From positions 1 to 64,000 of the forward strand of contig PBMZ01000024.1 in NCBI GenBank assembly GCA_002722955.1: a DNA stretch of 64,000 nt, written 5' to 3'. The notes under the pieces were generated by a model. It ran no database searches and had not been told where the DNA came from. It saw only the letters and a program-made list of their open reading frames with translations. The first letter of the stretch is position 1; each line of letters starts with the position of its first letter. The position numbers and the translations under genes are program-made. Source of the DNA: Planctomycetaceae bacterium. GTDB taxonomy: Bacteria > Planctomycetota > Planctomycetia > Planctomycetales > Planctomycetaceae. Shown one piece after another: positions 15,545 through 24,297 of this stretch.

Positions 15545-16621
15545 ATGAGCAACTTGACCGAATCCGCAATCCTCGACTGTCTCAAAGATATCAACGACCC
15601 TGAAATTGGCCGGCCGCTTTCCGAGCTGGGAATGCTCAAGCGAGCGGCCGCTAACGATGACGGATCGATCAACGTCGACATTGATTTGCCCACGCATGCT
15701 TACCCTGGCCGTGAGCGAATCACCGACGCGATCCAATCCGCGATCTCGGCAAAACTTCCCGAGGCTGGTGCGACCAGCGTGAACTTCACGGCCACAGTCC
15801 AAGGCGTCGACTCGGGCGGCAAGATCGGCCTTCAGGTCAAGAACGTCATTGCCGTTGGCAGTGGCAAGGGTGGCGTTGGCAAGAGCACGACAGCCGCGAG
15901 CCTCGCTTATGGTCTGAAGCACTTCGGAGCCAAGGTTGGTTTGATGGATGCCGACGTTTATGGTCCCAGCATTCCTCACCTGGTTGGTGCCAAGGGCGAG
16001 CCAAACATCGAAGAGCGGCAAACCTCGCAAGGCCACACGATTAGCCGCATTCAACCGATTGAGCACGATGGCCTCAAACTGATGTCGATCGGCTTCATGA
16101 TCCAGGAAGACCAAGCCGTCATTTGGCGCGGTCCGATGCTGCACAAGCTCTTGACCCAATTCTTGCAAGACACGGACTGGGGTGAGTTGGACTACTTGAT
16201 CATCGACCTTCCGCCGGGCACGGGCGATGTCTCGCTGACGCTTTCGCAATTGCTGGGTTTAGCTGGAGCCGTGGTTGTCTGCACGCCGCAAAAGGTAGCG
16301 CTGCTGGACGCGGTAAAGGCTGTCAGCATGTTCAATCAGGTCAAGATCCCAATCCTTGGCATTATCGAGAATATGTCGGGCGACATCTTCGGCCGCGGTG
16401 GAGCGAAAGAGGCTGCCGATGGTTTGAGCATTCCATTTCTGGGCGAAGTTCCCTCGGACGCTGACATCCGTATCAAAGGCGACGATGGGCAGATCGCAGC
16501 ATTGTTTGAAACGGACAACCCCGCTCGCGAACACTTGCTGCACGTTGTCGAAAACGTGGCTATCCAAATCGCCAAGTCGATCATGGAAACGCCGCGAATG
16601 CCGACGCTGGAAATCATTTGA
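15545..16621 (+). CDS. mrp: Mrp/ApbC-type iron-sulfur carrier ATPase
   Basis: The 358-residue protein has an N-terminal MIP18/DUF59-like domain (1-85) and a ParA/MinD-type ATPase with the deviant Walker A GKGGVGKST (107-115), then MDADVYGPSIPHL and LIIDLPPGTGD. Such proteins bind and transfer iron-sulfur clusters. Most family members carry a CxxC after ENMS that holds the cluster at a dimer interface; here ENMSGDIFGRGG runs on without it, so canonical cluster binding is doubtful. The ATG at 15545 is chosen because the upstream part of the frame lies in the palindrome. Confidence 0.88.
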   Translation: MSNLTESAILDCLKDINDPEIGRPLSELGMLKRAAANDDGSINVDIDLPTHAYPGRERITDAIQSAISAKLPEAGATSVNFTATVQGVDSGGKIGLQVKNVIAVGSGKGGVGKSTTAASLAYGLKHFGAKVGLMDADVYGPSIPHLVGAKGEPNIEERQTSQGHTISRIQPIEHDGLKLMSIGFMIQEDQAVIWRGPMLHKLLTQFLQDTDWGELDYLIIDLPPGTGDVSLTLSQLLGLAGAVVVCTPQKVALLDAVKAVSMFNQVKIPILGIIENMSGDIFGRGGAKEAADGLSIPFLGEVPSDADIRIKGDDGQIAALFETDNPAREHLLHVVENVAIQIAKSIMETPRMPTLEII

Positions 16622-16752
16622 GGGCGACGTCGACAAAGGAGTTACCAAAACGCGGCTTGTTTCAAGATTTCGCGCTGCGCGCGATTCTTGAATGCGCCTC
16701 TCTGTGAGCCGATGACGTCCACAAAGATCCCCATTTTAGTTGCGCGAATCCC

Positions 16753-18288
16753 TTGGCTAGCAAACTGACATTCCTGGACCGCGTTCCCGGTTGCCGCCGA
16801 ATGCTGCGAATGCCGCGTCAACTTTGCCGCTTGAATCCGTTCGATGGCGACTGCATTCCCAAGCCAGTCCGCTTGTTTCATCCAGGATCCGGGCGTCCGA
16901 CCGTTCCGTTTCCGACCCCGTGGAACTTTTCCGAGCCGATCCGAATTCTTGAAACGTACTTTTGGGGCGCGGACGAAGATCAAGGTCCTGGTCGGCACAA
17001 CCGCTATCTAGATTTTCCCGGTTTCGCTCCCGTCCTGGTCACGAGAGATCCTGGGATCATTCGAGCCATCACAACGAACACCGGAGATAAACAAGGCCAG
17101 TTTGATCGCGACACTCTTCCCTCAACAGGAATCGCTCGAGCAACGGGCAAGGACACATTGCTGTTCGGCAACGGTCCAATTTGGCGCCGACAACGAAAGC
17201 TCGCCGCTTCGCCGTTCGGCAAGACGTCACTGTTTCAGCCTGAGATGTTTCACGAGTTCGAGGATACGTTTCGCCAAACAATTTTGGCGCGACTCGAAGC
17301 GCTGCGGAATCATTTGGCACAAAGCGGTGAGTCCAGCATCCGCATCGAACTTGAACCCGAAATCAAGACCGTGATGCTCGAGATGCTGGTCAACAACTTC
17401 TTCGGCGCCGAGTTGACTTATGACGAGTTGAGAAATCGGCACGTGCCAGCACTCGAACGTGTCATCGATCATATTGTTCGAGACACCGTCATAAACCGCT
17501 TGGGAATCCCATTGCAGTGGCTTCCCAGTTACAGCGAACGCGTCTCCCAATCGAAGAAAGATTACGCCGCCTTCGAAGAGCTCACCGATGTGTCCTTAGC
17601 CGCACGTCACGAACAGAAGGGATTGTGGAAGCAGTTCAAGTCGGATGCGCCCGACAAGGCACTTCGCAGCAATGTTAAAGTTTTCCTGGCGGGAGCATTA
17701 GAAGCCACAACTTCGTACGCAACTTGGGCGCTTTCGCATTTAGCTCGAAATCAAAAGGCGCAGGAACAGGTCTACGATGAAGTCAAGGACGTCGAGGAGT
17801 ACACGCCCGAAGAATTGGATCACGCCAACTACTTCAACTATTGCCTGAACGAAACATTGCGGCTGACGCCATCATTGTACTTTTTGCCTCGGCGAGCCAG
17901 TGCAGATACTTGGATTGAGACATCGGATGGTCGTCGATTGAAGATTCCATTCGGAACGCACGTGTTGCTCGACGTCTGGCACGCCAACCGGCACGAGGAT
18001 CATTGGGGCGTGGATGTCACTGGCTTTCCCGCCGACGAATTCGCACCCGATCGTTGGATCAACTTAGCCGCTCAGGGCCGAGGCTCGAAAGATACGCTGC
18101 ACTTCGGCTTCGGCCACGGCCCTCGAGTTTGTCCAGGAAAGCATTTGGGCCAACTGGAAGTGGGCCTGGTCGTTGGTGCCATCGTCAAGAAGTTCAAATT
18201 CCGCGCCGTACACGCAGAAAATAAAGTTCGCGCTGGCGTTTCGACGAAACCTGCGGATGGCACGCTGGTGGACCTGGAGTTGCGCTAG
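16753..18288 (+). CDS. Cytochrome P450
   Basis: The P450 monooxygenase signatures are in order: the I-helix LAGALEATTSYATW (oxygen activation), the K-helix NETLRLTP (ExxR) and the heme loop FGFGHGPRVCPGKH with the axial Cys at about residue 460. Length (about 511) is normal and there is no membrane anchor. The start is uncertain: TTG at 16753 opens the frame and an ATG lies at 16801. Substrate and redox partner are unknown; no ferredoxin gene is adjacent. It runs towards the beta-oxidation genes, so fatty acid or sterol oxidation is only a guess. Confidence 0.9.
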   Translation: MASKLTFLDRVPGCRRMLRMPRQLCRLNPFDGDCIPKPVRLFHPGSGRPTVPFPTPWNFSEPIRILETYFWGADEDQGPGRHNRYLDFPGFAPVLVTRDPGIIRAITTNTGDKQGQFDRDTLPSTGIARATGKDTLLFGNGPIWRRQRKLAASPFGKTSLFQPEMFHEFEDTFRQTILARLEALRNHLAQSGESSIRIELEPEIKTVMLEMLVNNFFGAELTYDELRNRHVPALERVIDHIVRDTVINRLGIPLQWLPSYSERVSQSKKDYAAFEELTDVSLAARHEQKGLWKQFKSDAPDKALRSNVKVFLAGALEATTSYATWALSHLARNQKAQEQVYDEVKDVEEYTPEELDHANYFNYCLNETLRLTPSLYFLPRRASADTWIETSDGRRLKIPFGTHVLLDVWHANRHEDHWGVDVTGFPADEFAPDRWINLAAQGRGSKDTLHFGFGHGPRVCPGKHLGQLEVGLVVGAIVKKFKFRAVHAENKVRAGVSTKPADGTLVDLELR

Positions 18289-18320
18289 AAGCCCGGCTTT
18301 TTGGAAAAGCCGGGCTTCTT
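18287..18320 (+). terminator. Terminator hairpin after the P450 gene
   Basis: AGAAGCCCGGCTTTT pairs with AAAAGCCGGGCTTCTT around a short loop, beginning at the P450 stop codon. The strong GC stem and T-rich flanks fit an intrinsic terminator; similar AGAAGCC hairpins recur near 39.8 kb, so it may also be a dispersed repeat. Confidence 0.65.
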
Positions 18321-18338
18321 CACGCTCAAAGATAAAAG

Positions 18339-18366
18339 TCGCGGTGCCTGAATCAGACACCGCGAC
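18339..18366 (-). terminator. Terminator of the beta-oxidation cluster
   Basis: GTCGCGGTG (18339-18347) pairs with CACCGCGAC (18358-18366). Read on the minus strand the stem is followed by CTTTTATCTTT, so it is well placed to end the transcript of the acyl-CoA dehydrogenase gene that stops at 18396. Confidence 0.65.
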
Positions 18367-18395
18367 GGAACTAATCAAAGTTGTTCGCAGACGGA

Positions 18396-20360
18396 CTAGC
18401 TCTCGTACTTCATCAGAATCTCGGGTGCTTCCACACCGGTGAGAGCTGAGAAGCCACCGTTGGCGACTTCAGCACCGAGCTTGGTGACGGTCTTGTAGTA
18501 CTTGCCGTTGGGCAACTCGCCCGTGATCTCACGTCGCAGGTCTTGGCACATGACGTCCGCAGCAAGATGCACGATGCCGTCGTCGCTCTTTCCAGCGAAC
18601 ATACAGGTCGTCAACATCACGACCATGCTTTGAATTCGCAGCGACAACGCCGCCATCTCGCACTGGCGATCGGCCAAACCCAGTTGGTGTTTGGTCATCA
18701 ACGAATCGATCTGCAAACGACTCTTGCGGAGTGCTTTGGCCGCGAACTCGGCGTGTTCTCGCAGATTGCTTGGCAGGTTTGGCAAGTTCATGCTACCCGA
18801 GGCGAAGACTTGTGAAGCACGCCACTTGCTGTAGTTCAGCAGCGGGCCCTTCAGTGCCCATGCATGAGCCGGGTTCAACGGATTGGGCTTCTTGATGCCA
18901 GCAGCTTGAAGTGCGTAGCCGATAGGCTCGAAGAACTTCTTGCCGTGTTCTTTAATCAACGATTTGAAGAACGCCATTCCGAGCATCTCGCCTTCACCTT
19001 CGTAAATACACGGGGCGAGGAATTCATGCACGTAATCGCCGAACAGATGGCCTTCCAAGAAAGCACGTCCGCCATGCGTCTTCATATAGAGTTCAATGGC
19101 CGCTTCCTTTTGAGCTTCGCTGCCGAAGATCTTAGCGACGATACATTCCATCTCGCCGCGATAACCTTCGTCGAGTAACCATGCACACCACTCGACCAAC
19201 GCATCGCAGGCAACGATCAAAGCGGACATGCGACCGATGCGGCGCTGTACTAACTCGCGTTTGACGATCGAGGCACCATAGGTTCGGCGGAACTCGGCCC
19301 ACGGCAACATGCTGGCCAACATGACACGCATCGTTCCGGCGGCGTTGGCACATAGGGCAACACGACCGCGGTTCAAACCGTGATAGGCGATCGTCAAGCC
19401 GTCACCGCGGCTGGGCTCAAGCAAATTTTCGCGTGGGACCTTGAAGTCCTTGAACTTCAGTCCGTTGTTGTATGACTGACGAAGTGCGTACAGACCATAC
19501 TTGACGACTTGGAAGTTCTCGTTTTCCTCGTCCGGCAAATCGGCGATGAGCACCGCGGGCTTGCCTTCGATCAAGCACACCAAACCCACCGTGCGTCCAG
19601 GCACCGCGTTCGTGATGAACAGCTTTTCGCCGTTCACAACGTAGTGCGCCCCATCCAATTTGGCTTCGGTCTTGAGTGCTGTCAGGTCCGATCCCGCACA
19701 TGGTTCCGTCAACGCGAACGCGGAAAGACGTTCACCGCTGGCTAGCTTTGGTAGGTAGCGGAGTTTTTGGTCGGCGTTACCGAAAGCACGCAGCGGATCG
19801 ACGGCACCGATACATCCGTGTACTGATGCCAATCCGGCCACTGTCGGATCGACGGTCGCCATTTGAGTCAAGAACTTGGCGAAGTCGACGAACGACGAAC
19901 CTTGCCCGCCGAATTCTTTATCGACTAACAAGCCCCAATAGCCGGCTTCACCCAAGGCGGCCAATGACTCGTCCGAGATCTTCTTGTTCTCATCCAACAG
20001 CGTTCCGTTCTCGCGTCGGGTTCTGATCGCATTGAGCGAATCATCCATGACCTTGCGAACGTCGGGATCGGGCGTCGTGTCCTTCGCGTAGAACACGTTG
20101 GCGTCTAAGTTGTCGCTCCAGACGGCCAAGTGAGCTGGACTTCCGGACGTTTGGTATTTGGGTGCGAACAGTGCTTCAACCTGCTCGTCCGCTTTGTCAA
20201 CGGCACCAGTTGACCGCGCTTCTTCTTCGCTCTTACCACTGAGCTTGAGTGCGGTTTCGACGAATGATTGTTCGTTTTCGCTCGCAGGAGACTCGCCTTG
20301 CGGTTGACTGGAGGCTGCCGTGGCCGGTTTCTTTTCCGATTCTGTTTGCAGTTCTGGCAT
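18396..20360 (-). CDS. Acyl-CoA dehydrogenase, very-long-chain type
   Basis: It catalyses the FAD-dependent alpha,beta-dehydrogenation that opens fatty-acid beta-oxidation. The 654 residues are longer than the usual 380-400: a Gln/Ser/Ala-rich N-terminal extension, the acyl-CoA dehydrogenase core ([46 protein letters not shown] near the catalytic-base position), and a long C-terminal domain as in VLCAD/ACAD9. The ATG at 20360 is chosen because AAGGAG lies upstream. It is the last gene of the four-gene cluster; an electron-transfer flavoprotein would be needed and is not in the window. Confidence 0.92.
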   Translation of the reverse strand: MPELQTESEKKPATAASSQPQGESPASENEQSFVETALKLSGKSEEEARSTGAVDKADEQVEALFAPKYQTSGSPAHLAVWSDNLDANVFYAKDTTPDPDVRKVMDDSLNAIRTRRENGTLLDENKKISDESLAALGEAGYWGLLVDKEFGGQGSSFVDFAKFLTQMATVDPTVAGLASVHGCIGAVDPLRAFGNADQKLRYLPKLASGERLSAFALTEPCAGSDLTALKTEAKLDGAHYVVNGEKLFITNAVPGRTVGLVCLIEGKPAVLIADLPDEENENFQVVKYGLYALRQSYNNGLKFKDFKVPRENLLEPSRGDGLTIAYHGLNRGRVALCANAAGTMRVMLASMLPWAEFRRTYGASIVKRELVQRRIGRMSALIVACDALVEWCAWLLDEGYRGEMECIVAKIFGSEAQKEAAIELYMKTHGGRAFLEGHLFGDYVHEFLAPCIYEGEGEMLGMAFFKSLIKEHGKKFFEPIGYALQAAGIKKPNPLNPAHAWALKGPLLNYSKWRASQVFASGSMNLPNLPSNLREHAEFAAKALRKSRLQIDSLMTKHQLGLADRQCEMAALSLRIQSMVVMLTTCMFAGKSDDGIVHLAADVMCQDLRREITGELPNGKYYKTVTKLGAEVANGGFSALTGVEAPEILMKYES

Positions 20361-20452
20361 GTCTCTGCTCCTTGTTGATACAAAAACTAAACGTGTTTCC
20401 AGGAGAACGAGCAAAACTGGTGTGTGGACCAATCTTTCTCGTGTGAATTACG

Positions 20453-22654
20453 TCACGCCACGGCGACTTCGGGATGATTGACTGGGCCATTGTCATTCTG
20501 AGTCAACGGCACAAATCCTTGACCGCCGGCGGCAATGTTCTTTAACGCTTCCGAAGGCGCCAACCTCGAATTCTTCTCGGCATAGTGCGATAAAGTCGTC
20601 ACAATAGAATCGACACCAACCGAGTCCGCGTATCGCAATGGGCCACCTCGGAAAGGCGCGAAACCTGTACCGAAGACCATAGCGATATCCACGTCTTCCG
20701 GACGCGCCGCCATGCCTTCTTCCAAGCACATCGCGGCTTCGTTAATGACTGGATAAATCAAGCGTTTGATGATTTCATCTTGAGTCAACGAGCCGTCGAC
20801 AGCGCCGCTTTCTCGTCGCATTTCCCCGACCACGTTGCCGATGGCAGGATTGAGTTGCTTGCCTTCTTTTGTCTTCTTCAAAAGCTTGACCTTGCCGGAA
20901 CCCTCGCCCGAGTTGATGTGTTGCAAGCGTTTCCACAAATCGGCTTGAGCCATTCGATCGCCATAGGCGGCTTGCATGTTTTCGGCAACGTGCGCGGCAA
21001 CATCAACACCGACCAACTGAGTTAATTCCAATGGCCCCATCGGCATGCCGAAAGCGATGGCTGCTCGCTCGATGGCCATGGGATCATCGACCTCAAGCAA
21101 TAAGAATCCGGCTTCGTTCATGTATGGTGAGAGCAATCGATTGACCAGGAATCCGGTGCAGTCACCGGCGACGACACCGGTCTTACCCAACCGTTGTACC
21201 AAAGCAAACGCGGTCGCCAAGGCGTGATCGCTGGTCTGTGGTGTTCGAATAACTTCAATCAACGGCATCTTGTGTGGAGGATTGAAAAAGTGAAGTCCAA
21301 CGATGCGTTCGGGATGCGGAATATCTCGAGCGATATCTTCCACAAGCAGCGAACTGGTGTTGGTCGCTAAAACGGTTTCGGGGCCGGTCGCTTCCGCCAA
21401 CTCACGAAAGACCTGACGTTTGATGTCAAGATCTTCGATCACCGCCTCGATGACGATGTCGGCATTCTTCAGACCGCGGTAATCGATAGTCGGGCTGATG
21501 TGATCGAGAGCATTCATGGCCTCGACCTTGGAAAGGCGTTTGCGTTTGACGTCTTTGCCGACAAGATCGCGGACGGTCTTCATCCCGTTGCTGACGAAGT
21601 CGGTCTTGATGTCTTTTAGTCGCGTCCAAATTCCTTTCTTCGCCATCAGCAATGCGATGCCGGCTCCCATAGCTCCGGCACCGAGAACAGCACCGCGCTG
21701 GATGGAATTGGCTTCACGTTTGACGGTTAAATCGGCGGGCGGCTTTTTCGCTTCTTCTTGCAAGAAGAACAGCCGCATGCATTCCGTCGTGACCGGATTG
21801 GCACCTAGTTTCGAGACCGTTTGCGATTCGATCTGAAATGCCTTCGCCAAATTCGCGCCGCGAGCAGCTTGCAGACAATCGAGCACAGCAAAAGGTGCCG
21901 GATAATGACCGTTTGTGTTCTTTTGGACTTGCTCGCGCGCCTTCTTCAAGGCGAAATTACACGCGGGTCCCGTCGCCATTAGCTTTTGTTTCATTCCCTT
22001 CTTCTTGGGGCGGAACAATTTGGCCTCGGCTGAACGAGGGTTGGATGAGGCAAGAATGGTCTTCATGATCTTCGCGCCGACCATCTGCAAAGCTTCTGGC
22101 GGCACAACATCATGAACCAATCCGCGTGAGCGGGCTTGGAATCCATTGATCCGCTTGCCCGTCAGAATCAGCTGCATGCCTTCAATGAAACCGACCAGCT
22201 TTGGCAACCGGACCGTTCCGCCCCAGCCAGGAATCAGTCCGAGCATAACTTCTGGCAAACCCAGTAAAGTCTTCGGATCGTTCGCGGCGATGCGGTAATC
22301 GCAGGCCATGGCAAACTCAAGCCCGCCACCCAGGCAAGCACCGGAAATCAATGCGACCGTCGTGACACCAAGATCCTCGACTTGTTGAAAGACCTTTTGT
22401 CCGTATTCCGAGATTTCCCGCGCGGCATCTTCACTGTTGAGATCTTTGAGTTCCGTGACATCGGCACCGACGATGAAGTTGCCTTTCTTGCCGCTATAAA
22501 ACAACACGCCTTTAATGGTCGAGTTACCTTTGATGAGCACAACGAGTCCAGAGAGATCGTCCAGCGCCTGGCGATTGAACGCGTTGACTGGTCGATCTTC
22601 TTGTTCAATTCGAACTCGAAGAATCCCGTCTACCGGTTCACCGTAATGCCACAT
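20453..22654 (-). CDS. fadB: Bifunctional enoyl-CoA hydratase / 3-hydroxyacyl-CoA dehydrogenase
   Basis: The 733-residue FadB/FadJ-type fusion performs hydration and NAD-dependent oxidation in beta-oxidation. The N-terminal crotonase domain has the oxyanion-hole region ISGACLGGGLEFAMACDYR. The central NAD-binding domain shows GAVLGAGAMGAGIALLMAKK, NTSSLLVEDIA and LHFFNPPHKMPLIEV, and two C-terminal helical dehydrogenase domains follow. Length is normal. It sits between the thiolase and the acyl-CoA dehydrogenase in the same direction. Whether it corresponds to FadB or FadJ cannot be decided from sequence alone. Confidence 0.93.
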   Translation of the reverse strand: MWHYGEPVDGILRVRIEQEDRPVNAFNRQALDDLSGLVVLIKGNSTIKGVLFYSGKKGNFIVGADVTELKDLNSEDAAREISEYGQKVFQQVEDLGVTTVALISGACLGGGLEFAMACDYRIAANDPKTLLGLPEVMLGLIPGWGGTVRLPKLVGFIEGMQLILTGKRINGFQARSRGLVHDVVPPEALQMVGAKIMKTILASSNPRSAEAKLFRPKKKGMKQKLMATGPACNFALKKAREQVQKNTNGHYPAPFAVLDCLQAARGANLAKAFQIESQTVSKLGANPVTTECMRLFFLQEEAKKPPADLTVKREANSIQRGAVLGAGAMGAGIALLMAKKGIWTRLKDIKTDFVSNGMKTVRDLVGKDVKRKRLSKVEAMNALDHISPTIDYRGLKNADIVIEAVIEDLDIKRQVFRELAEATGPETVLATNTSSLLVEDIARDIPHPERIVGLHFFNPPHKMPLIEVIRTPQTSDHALATAFALVQRLGKTGVVAGDCTGFLVNRLLSPYMNEAGFLLLEVDDPMAIERAAIAFGMPMGPLELTQLVGVDVAAHVAENMQAAYGDRMAQADLWKRLQHINSGEGSGKVKLLKKTKEGKQLNPAIGNVVGEMRRESGAVDGSLTQDEIIKRLIYPVINEAAMCLEEGMAARPEDVDIAMVFGTGFAPFRGGPLRYADSVGVDSIVTTLSHYAEKNSRLAPSEALKNIAAGGQGFVPLTQNDNGPVNHPEVAVA

Positions 22655-22686
22655 TGAAATCTGCCTTGTTGGGATACCGAAAGAGA

Positions 22687-22802
22687 TTTGTCATAAGTTA
22701 TTCGTCATTAGTCATTGTTTCTCGTTCCCAAGTAGAGCTTGGGGCCGAGAGTCAACGAGAATCACAATGACAGATGACAAATAACTAATGACTAATGACT
22801 AA
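22687..22802. repeat. Nested inverted-repeat element, family A
   Basis: The outer arms at 22691-22719 and 22765-22793 are complementary with few mismatches and share the GTCATTAGTTATTTGTCAT motif. Inside are TTCTCGTT (22720-22727) with AACGAGAA (22755-22762) and CCCAAG (22728-22733) with CTTGGG (22739-22744). The element fills the thiolase/fadB spacer and begins 13 bases after the thiolase stop. Confidence 0.8.
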
Positions 22803-22814
22803 TAATTCCCGCTC

Positions 22815-24104
22815 CTATGCCGCTACTCTTTCCACCACCATCGCGCCGCCCTGCCCGCCGCCAATGCAAAGCGTTGCAAGACCGGTCGCCTTATCTCTTC
22901 GTTTCAACTCGTGAAGCATCGTCAAGATCAGTCGCGCGCCGGTCGCGCCAACAGGATGACCTAAGGCGATCGCTCCGCCGTTGACGTTCAACTTTTCTTC
23001 AGGGATATGTCCCAAGTGTTCCGCTCCGATGGCGTTGGTGCATCCATCTGGCGGGTTCTCGAAGCCACGCGTACACGCCAATACTTGCGCCGCGAATGCT
23101 TCGTTGATTTCCACAAGGTCCATGTCGTCGCTGTGCATGTCCGCATCTTGAAGTGCTCGAGCCGATGCGTAGACGGGACCAAGCCCCATCCGAGACGGAT
23201 CGCAACCTGCATAGGCGTAACTGCGGATGCGGCCGATTGGTTCATAGCCCAATTGCTCGGCGTATTCGGCATCCATCAGCAATAGGGCAACCGCACCATC
23301 AGTGACTTGGCAAGCGTTTCCAACCGTGACCGTTCCCCACTTCCGATCAAAGTAAGGCTTCAGCCTCTCAAGCCGCTTCATGCTTTGATCTTCGCGAGGT
23401 CCGATGTCGGCGCTGATAGCCGCCGACTTGGGTTCGGGATAAATCGTCATCGTCTCGTCGGCAAGTCGCGCTTGATCCCACGCCTGAACGGCCTTCTCGT
23501 GGCTCTTCAATGCGAACTCGTCTTGTTCTTGCCGGCTGATATCGTATTCGCGAGCCAGCTTGTCGGCGGTATCTCCCATCATCATGCCGGTGACGGGATC
23601 CGTCAGCCCCATCTTGATTCCAATTTGAGGCGTCAGGTCGCGAGCCTTGATCTTCCACAACGCTTTCAGTTTTTGCATCGCGGATTTGGCTTTGGTGACG
23701 GCGAACAGTTTGTCCGAAAACGTCTTGCTCCAAAACACGGGAATGTGGCTCATCGAGTCAACGCCCACCGCGATCACACACTTGGCGCGGCCGGATGTGA
23801 TTCGGTCATAAGCTTGAGTGACGCATTCCATGCCGCTGGCACAGTTGCGACTGACTGTGTGAGCAATTTTGTCCTTGGGGATTCCCGCTCTCAACGCGAT
23901 GACTCGAGCAACATTGGCGGCGTCAACAGGAGACGCGACGTTGCCACAGATCAGCTCGTCGACTTCCGCCGGATCCAAGTCGTGGCGATCGATGATCTCG
24001 CGAACGACCAATCGTCCCAACTCGGGAGCCGGCGTACTGCCAAGCTTCGTTCCCGCCTGGACGAACGGCGTCCGAATACCCGCGACGATGACCGCTTCTG
24101 ACAT
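22815..24104 (-). CDS. Acetyl-CoA acyltransferase (3-ketoacyl-CoA thiolase)
   Basis: It performs the thiolytic cleavage that releases acetyl-CoA from 3-ketoacyl-CoA. The 429-residue protein has the nucleophilic Cys88 in SRNCASGMECV, the NVNGGAIALGHPVGATGAR block with catalytic His383, and Cys413 in CIGGGQGGAM. The slightly long length and the RDLTPQIGIKMGLTDP insert suggest the FadI/trifunctional-beta type rather than FadA (inference). It lies between the acyl-CoA ligase and the fadB gene, with family-A palindromes on both sides. Confidence 0.93.
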   Translation of the reverse strand: MSEAVIVAGIRTPFVQAGTKLGSTPAPELGRLVVREIIDRHDLDPAEVDELICGNVASPVDAANVARVIALRAGIPKDKIAHTVSRNCASGMECVTQAYDRITSGRAKCVIAVGVDSMSHIPVFWSKTFSDKLFAVTKAKSAMQKLKALWKIKARDLTPQIGIKMGLTDPVTGMMMGDTADKLAREYDISRQEQDEFALKSHEKAVQAWDQARLADETMTIYPEPKSAAISADIGPREDQSMKRLERLKPYFDRKWGTVTVGNACQVTDGAVALLLMDAEYAEQLGYEPIGRIRSYAYAGCDPSRMGLGPVYASARALQDADMHSDDMDLVEINEAFAAQVLACTRGFENPPDGCTNAIGAEHLGHIPEEKLNVNGGAIALGHPVGATGARLILTMLHELKRRDKATGLATLCIGGGQGGAMVVERVAA

Positions 24105-24154
24105 GGTGTTGGCTCCAGTTCTTGGTTGATGGCGTGTTAGAGCTTTGTTGCAAG

Positions 24155-24283
24155 GGAAGAATTAGTCACTAATTATTTGCCATTCTTCATATGTCATTTG
24201 AAGGGTCGGAATTGATGCAACGCGCTGGCATGTTTTTCCAATAGCAAATGACGAATGACAAAAAACGAATGACTAATTCTTCC
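24155..24283. repeat. Inverted-repeat element, family A
   Basis: Arms at 24155-24200 and 24245-24283 pair with a few mismatches; GGAAGAATTAGTCA opens one arm and its complement closes the other. It fills the ligase/thiolase spacer, beginning 15 bases after the ligase stop on the minus strand and ending 50 bases before the thiolase start. Confidence 0.75.
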
Positions 24284-24297
24284 TTCTTCTGTTCCAA

